From positions 62,001 through 126,000 of the forward strand of contig JAUICN010000005.1 in assembly GCA_030427835.1 (NCBI GenBank): a stretch of DNA of 64,000 nt. Reading direction: 5' to 3'. The notes below the pieces were generated by a model that was given only the letters and a program-made list of their open reading frames with translations, had not been told where the DNA came from and did no database searches. Below, in pieces: positions 1-8,295 of this stretch (within the stretch, counting starts at the first letter, position 1; each line of letters opens with the position of its first letter). A program made the position numbers and the translations under genes. The stretch comes from Polyangia bacterium (GTDB taxonomy: Bacteria > Myxococcota_A > Polyangia > Polyangiales > JAUICN01).

Positions 1-1681
1 TCAGGGCAGAATCAGCCACAAAGGCGTAGGAAATCGCCTCGTGGAATCCCAGGGAAACCATCGCGGTACGCACCCGGCGAGCGAAACCAAATGTGCGAGG
101 CGTGGTCTGGCCCAACTTGCCAGGTTGGGCATCGTGGGCTGGCAACGAAACCGCCGGCATGGGAGCAGGAAGAACGCCTTGAAAGTGATCGTAGCCCACC
201 ACGCGCATCCACTCTTCCACAACATCTTCCTGTCGGCGGAGGTCCGGCCTCCAGGACGGCGGCCTCACATGCCACACATCTCCCGCGGAGGGAGTTTCCC
301 CCGCAATGGGATTTTCAATGGTGCAACCCAGTGCACGAAGCACCTGCTCCATGGTGTTCCGATCAAGGGGTTTGCCCATGCGTTCGAATGCCCGAGGGAT
401 GCTGACCTGGATGGAGGTTGGCTCGGCTTGGGTCTCGGCTTGGGCAAAAGTTGCGGCCTGGAGTTCACCCCCTGCGAGGCGAGTGATCCATTGCAGGCCT
501 GCGCTGACAGCGTGGTGGGGCCCCAGGGGATCGACCCCCCGTTCAAAGCGATGGCTCGCTTCGGTGTGTAGCCCCAACCGCTTGGAGGTTCGTCGGATCC
601 CCTGGGGTGTAAAGTAGGCCGCCTCCAGAATCACCCGCGTGGTGGAAGCGGTGACTTCACTTGCCTTGCCACCCATGACCCCCGCAAGGGCAATGGGGCT
701 GTGGCTGTCTGCAATGAGGAGATCCTGTGATTCCAGGATTCGAACTTGGTCGTCCAGGGTGGCGAGGGTCTCGCCTTCAGTGGCGTACCGCACACAGATT
801 TCGCCCTGCACCTTGTCCGCATCGAATGCGTGAACGGGAAGCCCCCACTGCAACCATACGAGGTTGGTGGCATCCACCACGTTGGAGATGGGGCGCACCC
901 CCAAGGAATGGAGTCGTCGACGGACCGGCGAAGAAGAGGGCCCGACAGCAACCCCCTCCAGGGTGGCCGCCCAATAGCGTGGGCACGCATCAGGGGCACG
1001 CAAACGTACGGGGATTCCCTTTTCCGTTTTCGCGAACGCTTCCAGGGACTGGGAGTCGTAGTGCGGGATCTGAAACGGGGTATTGAACCGAATGCAGAGT
1101 TCGCGGGCAATGCCCACATGGCCAAGGGCGTCGGGCCGATTGGGTGTGAGGCCGATTTCCAGAATGTGATCCTGGGTCCGGGCGGCTTCCTGGATGGGCG
1201 TACCGTGGACGGGATTGGGGTTGTGCTTATCACCGCCAGGGTGGCCCCCGTTCAGGCGCCAGAGCTCCGTGGACTCGGTCAGGCCGAGCATGGATTCGCT
1301 ACACAACATTCCAGGGGACGGCACTCCTGAAAACTCGCGGGTCTGCACGACCTGGGGTTTGCTCGCGTCCACGTCCTGAATATGTGCTCCCGGGGGCGCC
1401 CATACCAATTGGTCGCCCACCGACAACTGCTGGGGCACGCGGCTTACGAGGGTCACCGAATCCTGCCCGGTCACCACACGCACCAGGCCAAGTTTGGGGT
1501 CGCTCGGGTGGGGCTCAATGGATTGCACCTCCACCACGACCACCTTGGGATCGATGCGCCCCACGGCCTGCACCGCTTCCACCTCGAGGCCGAGCCCCGT
1601 CAGTGCTTGGGACACTTCCTCCACGGTGGGGTCGGTGTCCAGTTGGGCGAGCTCACGCAGCCATTGGAGAGAAGCTTTCAC
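1..1681 (-). CDS. pheT: Phenylalanine--tRNA ligase beta subunit (3' part cut by window edge)
   Basis: Beta subunit of the (alpha-beta)2 phenylalanyl-tRNA synthetase; it carries the tRNA-contacting and editing domains. An open frame of 560 codons runs off the left edge without a stop, so about 240 C-terminal residues are missing compared with the usual ~800. I place the start at GTG 1681, giving MKASLQWLRELAQLD, 11 bases after the pheS stop. The EMAP-like tRNA-binding domain (VVVVEVQSIEPHPSDPKLG) falls near residues 45-75 and the B3/B4 editing region follows (RPISNVVDATNLVW, LPVHAFDADKV). It is the last visible gene of the thrS-infC-rpmI-rplT-pheS-pheT operon. Identification is firm; only the exact start is inferred. 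Confidence 0.95.
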   Translation of the reverse strand, partial: MKASLQWLRELAQLDTDPTVEEVSQALTGLGLEVEAVQAVGRIDPKVVVVEVQSIEPHPSDPKLGLVRVVTGQDSVTLVSRVPQQLSVGDQLVWAPPGAHIQDVDASKPQVVQTREFSGVPSPGMLCSESMLGLTESTELWRLNGGHPGGDKHNPNPVHGTPIQEAARTQDHILEIGLTPNRPDALGHVGIARELCIRFNTPFQIPHYDSQSLEAFAKTEKGIPVRLRAPDACPRYWAATLEGVAVGPSSSPVRRRLHSLGVRPISNVVDATNLVWLQWGLPVHAFDADKVQGEICVRYATEGETLATLDDQVRILESQDLLIADSHSPIALAGVMGGKASEVTASTTRVILEAAYFTPQGIRRTSKRLGLHTEASHRFERGVDPLGPHHAVSAGLQWITRLAGGELQAATFAQAETQAEPTSIQVSIPRAFERMGKPLDRNTMEQVLRALGCTIENPIAGETPSAGDVWHVRPPSWRPDLRRQEDVVEEWMRVVGYDHFQGVLPAPMPAVSLPAHDAQPGKLGQTTPRTFGFARRVRTAMVSLGFHEAISYAFVADSAL

Positions 1682-1692
1682 GGTTGCTCCAT

Positions 1693-2778
1693 CTAGAACT
1701 GCTCCAGGAACCGAACATCGTTTTCGTAGAGCAGTCGAATGTCGGTGATTTGGTAACGCAACATGGCGATGCGATCGATACCGAGGCCAAAGGCGAACCC
1801 GCTGTATTGTTCTGGATCGTACCCCACGTGTTCGAACACCTCGGGGTGCACCATTCCACAGCCAAGAATTTCAAGCCAACCTGAGCCCTTGCAAATCCGG
1901 CACTGGGCCGTGCGCTTGGCGTTTCTCTCCCAGGGCTTGCAAAAGATGCAGGCAATATCCACCTCCGCACCGGGTTCCACAAACGGGAAATAGCTGGGTC
2001 GCAACCGTACCCCCACTTCGGGCCCAAAGAAGGATTGGGCAAAGGCGTCCAACACCCCACGCAGGTGGGTAAACGACACCTTTTTGTCCACCCACAACCC
2101 TTCCAGCTGCATGAACATGGGCGAATGGGTCACGTCATCGTCCCGCCGGTACACGGCTCCCGGGGACACGATGGCAAGCGGTGGTTTACGGCTCAGCATT
2201 TCTCGCACCTGGATGGTGGAGGTGTGCGTTCGCAGCAGGGTCTTGGGCGCATCGGTGCGCACAAAGAAACTATCCTGCATGTCGGTGGCGGGGTGGTCAG
2301 GGGGGAAGGCGAGCTTGTCGAAGTTGTATTCGTACAGATCCACCTGTGGGCCTTCGGCCACGTCAAACCCCAACGTGGAAAACACGTCGACCAACTCCTG
2401 GGTGACCTGGGTGAGCGGGTGAAGCGCCCCAGTGGCTGGGGTTCGCCCGGGCCATGTGATGTCCACGGAAGCCCCAAGCGCCTGTTCCAAACGGGCGTGG
2501 TGCAGGGCTGCAAGTGCCGTATCAAACTGCTGCTCCACCCACTGTTTGAGCGCATTGATGGACCGCCCCATTTCCTTGCGCCGCTCTTTTTCAACGGAGG
2601 GGATCTGCTTCATCAGATCCTTGATGGAACCCTTGCCCCCCAGGAACGTGGCGCGCACGCGACGCAGCTCCGCTTCATCCTGAATGCCCTGGAAAACCGT
2701 AACTGCTCGCTCCCTTTCGGATGCGAGAGTGGCCTCCAATGGTCCGCTCGCCCCAGGCGTATCGGCGGACGAGTTCAC
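1693..2778 (-). CDS. pheS: Phenylalanine--tRNA ligase alpha subunit
   Basis: Catalytic subunit of PheRS: it activates phenylalanine and charges tRNA-Phe. The 361 residues match the family length. Class II motifs are visible: HTSTIQVREM near 185-194, the motif 2 region with YRRDD near 210, and the motif 3 stretch GFAFGLGIDRIAMLRY near 327-342. Four cysteines (277, 280, 293, 296) form a CxxC...CxxC pair just before GWLEILGCGMVHP, a zinc-knuckle insertion seen in many bacterial PheS. The gene lies 2 bases after the rplT stop and 11 bases before pheT, so the three are co-transcribed. Confidence 0.97.
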   Translation of the reverse strand: MNSSADTPGASGPLEATLASERERAVTVFQGIQDEAELRRVRATFLGGKGSIKDLMKQIPSVEKERRKEMGRSINALKQWVEQQFDTALAALHHARLEQALGASVDITWPGRTPATGALHPLTQVTQELVDVFSTLGFDVAEGPQVDLYEYNFDKLAFPPDHPATDMQDSFFVRTDAPKTLLRTHTSTIQVREMLSRKPPLAIVSPGAVYRRDDDVTHSPMFMQLEGLWVDKKVSFTHLRGVLDAFAQSFFGPEVGVRLRPSYFPFVEPGAEVDIACIFCKPWERNAKRTAQCRICKGSGWLEILGCGMVHPEVFEHVGYDPEQYSGFAFGLGIDRIAMLRYQITDIRLLYENDVRFLEQF

Positions 2779-2780
2779 TC

Positions 2781-3134
2781 CTACTTCGAGGATTGGGTGG
2801 CGTTGACCACGGCCTGAAACCCCTCAGGGTCGTTGAGCGCCAGGTCGGCCAGTATCTTACGATCCAACTCGATGGAAGAGTTCTTTAGGCCGTGAATAAA
2901 CCGGCCATAAACACCACCCACCTGTCGAACGGCTGCATTAATGCGGGTGATCCAGAGCCTGCGAAAGTTGCGCTTGCGAAGCTTTCGGCCCACGTAGGCG
3001 TCTTTCCACGCGTGGTGCACTTGCTCCACAGCGGCGGCATAGGTGTTGTTACGAGCTCCGTAGAATCCCTTGGAATGCTTTAAAATCCGGTTCCTTCTAC
3101 GGCGGGCCTTAAATCCTCGTTTTGCGCGGGGCAT
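2781..3134 (-). CDS. rplT: 50S ribosomal protein L20 (bL20)
   Basis: Assembly-initiating 23S rRNA-binding protein. The 117 residues have the typical Arg/Lys-rich N-terminus (MPRAKRGFKARRRRNRILK) and the conserved core YVGRKLRKRNFRRLWITRIN. In other bacteria L20 also represses its own infC-rpmI-rplT transcript; the same gene order here makes such control plausible, but I did not identify a specific leader structure. It is downstream of rpmI by 68 bases and 2 bases upstream of pheS. Confidence 0.98.
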   Translation of the reverse strand: MPRAKRGFKARRRRNRILKHSKGFYGARNNTYAAAVEQVHHAWKDAYVGRKLRKRNFRRLWITRINAAVRQVGGVYGRFIHGLKNSSIELDRKILADLALNDPEGFQAVVNATQSSK

Positions 3135-3202
3135 CTTCTTGTCCTTCTCTCTTTACGAAATCTCTTGGGATGGTTGTTCTGGGTGACCCCATATGGGGCA
3201 GC

Positions 3203-3403
3203 CTAAAGGAGATTGGTGAGCAACTTCTCAATCTTGGGCGCGTTGCTCTTTCCGACCAGGGTTCGTTTACGGAGGTGGCGCAGGCGGCTCTGGGATTTCC
3301 CGCGCATGAGGTGCCGTTTTCCGGCCCGACCACGCTTGATCTTGCCGCCGCCCGTGACGCGGAAACGCTTCTTTGCCGAACTTTTTGTCTTCATTTTTGC
3401 CAT
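3203..3403 (-). CDS. rpmI: 50S ribosomal protein L35 (bL35)
   Basis: Small large-subunit protein of 66 residues, the normal length. [20 protein letters not shown], the [16 protein letters not shown] segment and the terminal [10 protein letters not shown] are family hallmarks. It sits between infC and rplT in the conserved translation operon. Confidence 0.98.
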   Translation of the reverse strand: MAKMKTKSSAKKRFRVTGGGKIKRGRAGKRHLMRGKSQSRLRHLRKRTLVGKSNAPKIEKLLTNLL

Positions 3404-3496
3404 GATTGCTTCTCTATCTGCCTGAAATGCTTCTCTGTAAAAAACCAGACGCCAGCACCCGCAGGGGCCGAGGTCTAGGCGGGGAACCGCGCCCCG

Positions 3497-4249
3497 TCAA
3501 GAGGATGCCTGGGGCTCCCCAGCTCTGGGCTGGGCAGCTTGCGGCTGGGCAGCTTGCGGCTGGGCAGCTTTTGGATCCGCTGCCCGTGGTTCTGGATTCT
3601 GGGGCGCCGCTGCCTGGGGCGAACGGGGGGCTGATTCAGGGGCCGATTGGACCCGGCGAGTCACGGTGGGCCCCTCCTCTGAGGGATCTCGGGTGGCCAC
3701 GCGGGAACCCTTGGGGGCCACAATGGCGGTCATGGTACGGCCTTCCATGCGGTGCCCCTGCTCAATCATGGCGATGTCGGCCACGCCTTCCACAATCGCG
3801 TTGATCTGGCGCTCGGCGGTTTCTGGATGGGTAATTTCACGCCCCCGGAAGCGCACGGTGATCTTCACCTTGTTGCCCTCCTCCAAAAAGCGGCGGGCGT
3901 GCTTGGTCTTGAAGTCAATATCGTGGTCATCCGTTTTGGGACGGAGTTTAAGCTCCTTGAGCTCAATTTTGGTCTGGCGACGTTTGGTTTCGGCCTGCTT
4001 TTTCTTCTCTTCGTATTTGAAGCGGCCGTAGTCCATGATCTTGCACACGGGGGGATTGGTCTTGGGGTTCACCTCCACCAGGTCCATGTCCTTTTCCCGG
4101 GCCATGCGGCGGGCTTCATCCGTGCGCAGAACACCCAGCATCTCGCCTGCGTGATCGATGACCCTCACCTCAGGGATACGAATACGTTCGTTGATGCGGG
4201 GCCCAGACGGGCGTGGTCGACTGCGATCAAAACGGGAACCTCTAGCGAT
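3497..4249 (-). CDS. infC: Translation initiation factor IF-3 with predicted AUC start codon and repeat-rich tail
   Basis: IF-3 binds the 30S subunit, prevents early 50S joining and rejects non-canonical start codons. The first ATG/GTG in frame (GTG 4168) would delete the conserved N-terminal block GPRINERIRIPEVRVID, which is fully encoded upstream. Reading back, a TGA stop comes two codons before an ATC codon at 4249, and AGGAGG sits exactly 8 bases before that ATC. IF-3 genes are known to use AUU/AUC/AUA starts for autoregulation, so I choose AUC 4249 (250 residues). The NTD, linker helix (YEEKKKQAETKRRQTKIELK) and CTD (RFLEEGNKVKITVRFRGRE) are intact. The C-terminus adds about 60 Pro/Ala/Gln-rich residues with a fivefold-residue repeat. 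Confidence 0.95.
   Translation of the reverse strand: MARGSRFDRSRPRPSGPRINERIRIPEVRVIDHAGEMLGVLRTDEARRMAREKDMDLVEVNPKTNPPVCKIMDYGRFKYEEKKKQAETKRRQTKIELKELKLRPKTDDHDIDFKTKHARRFLEEGNKVKITVRFRGREITHPETAERQINAIVEGVADIAMIEQGHRMEGRTMTAIVAPKGSRVATRDPSEEGPTVTRRVQSAPESAPRSPQAAAPQNPEPRAADPKAAQPQAAQPQAAQPRAGEPQASS
3526..3570 (-). repeat. 15-bp tandem repeat, 3 copies, in the infC tail
   Basis: Three adjacent 15-base units (plus-strand form gcggctgggcagctt, the first copy differing in its first bases) encode the repeated pentapeptide AAQPQ in the IF-3 C-terminal extension. The repeat keeps frame and lies outside the conserved fold. Confidence 0.9.
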
Positions 4250-4257
4250 AACTCAAT

Positions 4258-4263
4258 CCTCCT
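4258..4263 (-). promoter_or_regulatory. Shine-Dalgarno AGGAGG defining the AUC start of infC
   Basis: Perfect AGGAGG on the minus strand, 8 bases upstream of the predicted ATC start at 4249. No ATG, GTG or TTG occurs in frame at a suitable distance, so the site decides the start codon. Confidence 0.75.
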
Positions 4264-4349
4264 GCTGGGAGGGCAGCGCCCTCCATGGTCATTTCCTCTA
4301 GGGGGCGTGTTGGCCCCAACATCCTGTTCATGGTTCCCATGGGCATGGA

Positions 4350-6296
4350 CTACAAGGCGTCTTTGCCGTGGGATGGGGAAGCGGACGCGACCTCCTGGGA
4401 GGCCACCTGTTGCGATGGGGGGAGGGATTCGGCGGCGAGCCGCGCCGCCAGGTCTCCTACGGTCATCCAGCCCAGATCTTCGTTGCTAGCCCGGAGGCGT
4501 AGGGATACCCCGCCTTCCGTGGCTTCCTTCTCGCCGATGACACCCCACATGGGAATGCGCTTGAGGCGCGCGGATCGGATTTTGGCACCGAGCTTGTCTG
4601 CGGTTCCATCTACCTTGACACGAAAGCCCTGGGCCCTGAGCTGACGGGCCACCGCTTCGGCGTGATCGTTGAATCTTTGGGCGACGGTAAGCAACGTGAT
4701 CTGTTCAGGGGCAAGCCAGGTGGGAAAGGCCCCGCCGACGTGCTCGATCAGGATACCAAGAAACCGCTCGATGGACCCGAGAATCGCCCGATGGAGCATG
4801 ACCGGGCGGTGCGTAGCGTTGTCTGCGCCCACGTACTGCAGGTCAAAACGCTCGGGTAGATTAAAATCCGCCTGAATCGTCCCCAGCTGCCAGGGGCGCC
4901 CCAGGGCGTCTCGCAGATGAAACTCGACCTTGGGGCCGTAGAAGGCGCCCTCCCCTTGGGCCACCTCAAACTGCAGGCCCTTGGCGCGAAGGCCCGCGTC
5001 CAGGGCGGCTTCGGCGCGATCCCAAACCTCGTCACTTCCAAGGCGCTTGTCGGGCCGGGTGGCGAGTACGGTCTGCACGTCCAGAAACCCAAAATCCTCG
5101 TAGACCCGGTGTACGAGATCCACGAAGGACTCAATCTCGGACTGGACCTGATCCATGGTGCAAAAGATATGGGCGTCGTCCTGGGCGAAGGTACGCACAC
5201 GGGTAAGCCCCTGGAGCACGCCGCTGCGTTCGTTGCGATGGAGGCGGCCAAAGTCCGCCATGCGGAAGGGCAAATCCCGGTAGCTCCAGCGTTGCATGCT
5301 GAACATAAGGGCGTGGCCCGGACAATTCATGGGTTTGACACCCATGCGCACTTCCTCAGGATGCTCTGAGGACATCTCCTCTGCGGTGGTGGCAAAGAAC
5401 ATGGCTTCTTCATAGGCCGGAAGGTGACCGGAGGTTTCGAAGAGTTTTTTGTCGAAAAGCTGGGGTGTGACCACCTCGTCATACCCCTCCATTTCGTACA
5501 GTGAGCGCACGTATTGGACCAGGCGGGTGTAGATGGCGGCACCACGGGGAAGAAAGAATGGGGAGGCGGGTGCCCAGGGGTGGAACACCATGAGTTCCAA
5601 TTCCTTGCCCAGCTTGCGATGGTCCCGTTTTTTGGCTTCTTCCAGGGCGTGAAGGTGCTTTTTCAGCTCCTTGGGGGAGGAAAACGCAGTGCCGTAGATG
5701 CGCTGCAACATGGGGTTGCGCTCGTCCCCACGCCAATAGGCCCCTGCCACGGAGGTGAGTTTGAAGGCCTTGAGAAATCGTGTGCTGGGGACGTGGGGGC
5801 CGCTGCACAGGTCCACCCAGGGGCCGTGTTGATAGACGCTGATGGGATCTTCAATCCGATCCAGGTGCTCGATTTTGTAGGTTTCACCCAACCCCTCAAG
5901 CAGGGTTCGCGCCTCGCCCTTGGTGACGACACGGCGCTCAAACGGATGATCCTGCTCGATGATTTCGAGCATCTTGGCTTCGATATCACGAAGCTCCCCG
6001 TCGGTGAACTGCCCCTGGGGGCGATCGAAGTCGTAGTAGAACCCACCCTCGATGGCCGGGCCAAAGGTGACCTTGGTGCCGGGGTACAGCCGTTGCACGG
6101 CGTCGGCCAACACGTGGGCACTGGAGTGCCGCAGTATGGAGAGGGCCTCAGGATCCGTCACACGGATGGCGCGCAGATCACCTGGAGGCTCCGCTGGGGC
6201 GTCCGCATGCAAGTCCAGGAGGGCGCCGTCCAGTTGAGCTGCGACGACCTGGGGCGTGAGCAGGCCTGCGTTTTCGAGAAGGTCCCGAACGCTCAT
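4350..6296 (-). CDS. thrS: Threonine--tRNA ligase
   Basis: Class II synthetase of 648 residues that charges tRNA-Thr and edits Ser-tRNA-Thr. The N-terminal TGS-like region is short. The editing domain shows HSSAH (H57, H61) and LCSGPH; the catalytic core shows MNCPGHALMF, RLHRNERSGVLQGLTRVR and QDDAHIFC, which supply the zinc Cys/His ligands and the motif 2 arginine; the anticodon-binding domain ends the protein (VKVDGTADKLGAKIRSA). First gene of the translation operon, 100 bases before infC. I see no strong ribosome-binding site before ATG 6296, but the start agrees with the family N-terminus. Confidence 0.97.
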   Translation of the reverse strand: MSVRDLLENAGLLTPQVVAAQLDGALLDLHADAPAEPPGDLRAIRVTDPEALSILRHSSAHVLADAVQRLYPGTKVTFGPAIEGGFYYDFDRPQGQFTDGELRDIEAKMLEIIEQDHPFERRVVTKGEARTLLEGLGETYKIEHLDRIEDPISVYQHGPWVDLCSGPHVPSTRFLKAFKLTSVAGAYWRGDERNPMLQRIYGTAFSSPKELKKHLHALEEAKKRDHRKLGKELELMVFHPWAPASPFFLPRGAAIYTRLVQYVRSLYEMEGYDEVVTPQLFDKKLFETSGHLPAYEEAMFFATTAEEMSSEHPEEVRMGVKPMNCPGHALMFSMQRWSYRDLPFRMADFGRLHRNERSGVLQGLTRVRTFAQDDAHIFCTMDQVQSEIESFVDLVHRVYEDFGFLDVQTVLATRPDKRLGSDEVWDRAEAALDAGLRAKGLQFEVAQGEGAFYGPKVEFHLRDALGRPWQLGTIQADFNLPERFDLQYVGADNATHRPVMLHRAILGSIERFLGILIEHVGGAFPTWLAPEQITLLTVAQRFNDHAEAVARQLRAQGFRVKVDGTADKLGAKIRSARLKRIPMWGVIGEKEATEGGVSLRLRASNEDLGWMTVGDLAARLAAESLPPSQQVASQEVASASPSHGKDAL

Positions 6297-6333
6297 GAAA
6301 AGGTGTTCTGTCGAAGGTCGTGACGCATAATTT

Positions 6334-6408
<75 letters not shown>

Positions 6409-6531
6409 AAGGACGGCGGCATTTAGCGCTGTGTTCCGGTCTGTCAAGCGTGGAGGGGGATGTGGAGGCACGCGTGTTCCAAGGGAGGTGCCCGTGTGAC
6501 ACCGGCCTGAGGTTGGGATATCCCCCGCTCC

Positions 6532-8199
6532 GTGGTGAACGAGCCACATAGTGAGATGGGCCCCACGCCGCCATCCAAAGGGGATCCCTTGAAGCCCCTG
6601 CCGTTGGTGCGCATTCCCATGCTGAAGGAGCAGGTTCGGGGCCGATTGATTCGCCAATGGTCCCTTGCGGCCGGGGGCCTGGTGATCGGTGTGGGCTTGG
6701 CCGGGGCCCTTGTGATGCTCGGTGGGGAGACGTCTGGCACCCAGGAGGGCGACGGTGACATGGCTGCCCACGGCCAGGCCGGCGGATCCGATGGCGACGA
6801 CACAGAAACCTCCCTGGAAGAAAGCCGCGACGCCGAACCACCGCTGGAGGAGACGCCAAGGAAGGAGACGCCAGGGGAGGAACCGCAGGAGACGGATCGG
6901 CTAGCCGCGGGCCTTTCCGACGGCGACCCTTCAGGCGGCGGCGACTCGGATCCCCAGGGCAGACGCATCATGTACAGGACTACGCTGGCGTGGACGGGAG
7001 CGCCGGGCCAACGGGGGGCGCCCCCGACCCGAGTGCCGCCAGGAGAGGATTGGACACCACAGCCGGCAAGTGCACCCCCAGGAGGAGAAACACGTATTCG
7101 CTTTGGGGAAGCGCGCAGTTTTCGGGAAGCCCTTACCCGTGCGGGGTTGTCCAAAAAAGAACGTCGCGGCGTGGAGCAGGCACTGGGAACCATCATGGAT
7201 TTTCGACGGTGCCATGGGGAGGATATGCTGGAAAGCCGTCGAACCGAGGACGGCACCCTGGTTCGCTTTGCCTATCTCAGCGGTCCCCTAGAACAATATG
7301 AGGCCCTGTATTCAACACGGGCCAATCGGTGGACTGCACGGCGGGTGGAGGTTCCGGTTCACCGCCAACGGATCCGGTCGGGGGGCGTTGTGACGACTTC
7401 CCTGGGAGATGCATTTACCCAACGCAAGCTTGGGCGCTCCCTGGTAAGCGCGTTTGTGTCGGCGTTCGAACGGCACGCCAACTTTGTGCAGGATGCCCGA
7501 TCGGGTGACCAGTTTCGGATCGTGGTGGATGAAAAACGGGTGGACGGGGAGTTTGTGGGATACGACCCCATTTCTGCCATGGAGTACGTGGGACAACGCA
7601 CGGGGCACCTCAAAGCTTACTGGTTTGTACGCAAGGGGCGCGAAGGGGACTACTACGACGGGCAAGGCCAATCCCTGAGTGGTGGATGGTTGCGAACCCC
7701 CTGTCGCTTCGACCAAATCAGCTCGCCGTTCGATCCCAAACGTAGGCATCCCGTCTTGCGGCGGGTCATGCCCCACAATGGGGTGGACTACGCCGCGGCG
7801 ACGGGGACTCCGGTGTGGGCGGCGGCGGCGGGAACCCTCACCTGGGTGGGCCCCAAGGGACCCAACGGCAATCTTGTGGGGTTGTCCCACCAGGATGGCT
7901 ACGAGTCGTTCTACGCCCACCTGCACCGGTTCGCCCGGGGGCTTCGGGTGGGAGATCGGGTGGAACAACGACAGGTGATCGGTTTTGTGGGAACCACGGG
8001 GCGATCCACCGGGCCCCATTTGCACTTCGGCCTGAAGAAACGGGGGCGGTTTGTGGACCCCCTACCCATTATTCGTGGGCCTGGCGAACGTTTGCCACGG
8101 CGTGAGTTGGCGCGGTTTCGTAACGTGGTGCGCCGCATGGACCGGGAACTGGCACAGGTGCCCCTGGGCCCTGACGGCGCACGCGTTCCCGAGCCCTAG
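6532..8199 (+). CDS. Membrane-anchored M23 (LytM-type) peptidase
   Basis: Likely envelope protein of 555 residues that cuts, or regulates cutting of, peptidoglycan peptide bridges. One transmembrane segment lies near residues 44-63, followed by a long acidic, Pro/Gly/Glu-rich linker (to ~190), a middle OapA/NlpD-like domain, and a C-terminal LytM domain with the zinc ligands in PHNGVDY (His ~414, Asp ~418) and GPHLHFG (~496-498). Since HxxxD and HxH are both present, it may be catalytic rather than a degenerate activator. The GTG start at 6532 has no clear ribosome-binding site; ATG 6556 is an alternative. The linker includes a two-copy 15-base repeat (6846-6875). Confidence 0.9.
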   Translation: MVNEPHSEMGPTPPSKGDPLKPLPLVRIPMLKEQVRGRLIRQWSLAAGGLVIGVGLAGALVMLGGETSGTQEGDGDMAAHGQAGGSDGDDTETSLEESRDAEPPLEETPRKETPGEEPQETDRLAAGLSDGDPSGGGDSDPQGRRIMYRTTLAWTGAPGQRGAPPTRVPPGEDWTPQPASAPPGGETRIRFGEARSFREALTRAGLSKKERRGVEQALGTIMDFRRCHGEDMLESRRTEDGTLVRFAYLSGPLEQYEALYSTRANRWTARRVEVPVHRQRIRSGGVVTTSLGDAFTQRKLGRSLVSAFVSAFERHANFVQDARSGDQFRIVVDEKRVDGEFVGYDPISAMEYVGQRTGHLKAYWFVRKGREGDYYDGQGQSLSGGWLRTPCRFDQISSPFDPKRRHPVLRRVMPHNGVDYAAATGTPVWAAAAGTLTWVGPKGPNGNLVGLSHQDGYESFYAHLHRFARGLRVGDRVEQRQVIGFVGTTGRSTGPHLHFGLKKRGRFVDPLPIIRGPGERLPRRELARFRNVVRRMDRELAQVPLGPDGARVPEP

Positions 8200-8295
8200 C
8201 GAGTTACTGGTGCATTGTTTGGGGGCCACGACCCTGGGCCATCACATCGAAGCATGGGTGCACAGCCCACACCCAACCTGCTACCGTGCCCTGCG

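Noticed and set aside
41-571. 176-residue plus-strand ORF at the left edge
   Set aside because: Antisense to the pheT coding frame; no family motif or ribosome-binding site.
631-1233. 200-residue minus-strand ORF inside the pheT region
   Set aside because: Wrong frame within pheT; Pro/Arg/Ser-rich composition with no domain, and pheT runs continuously through it.
2035-2817. 260-residue plus-strand ORF
   Set aside because: Antisense shadow of pheS; pheS carries all conserved motifs on the other strand.
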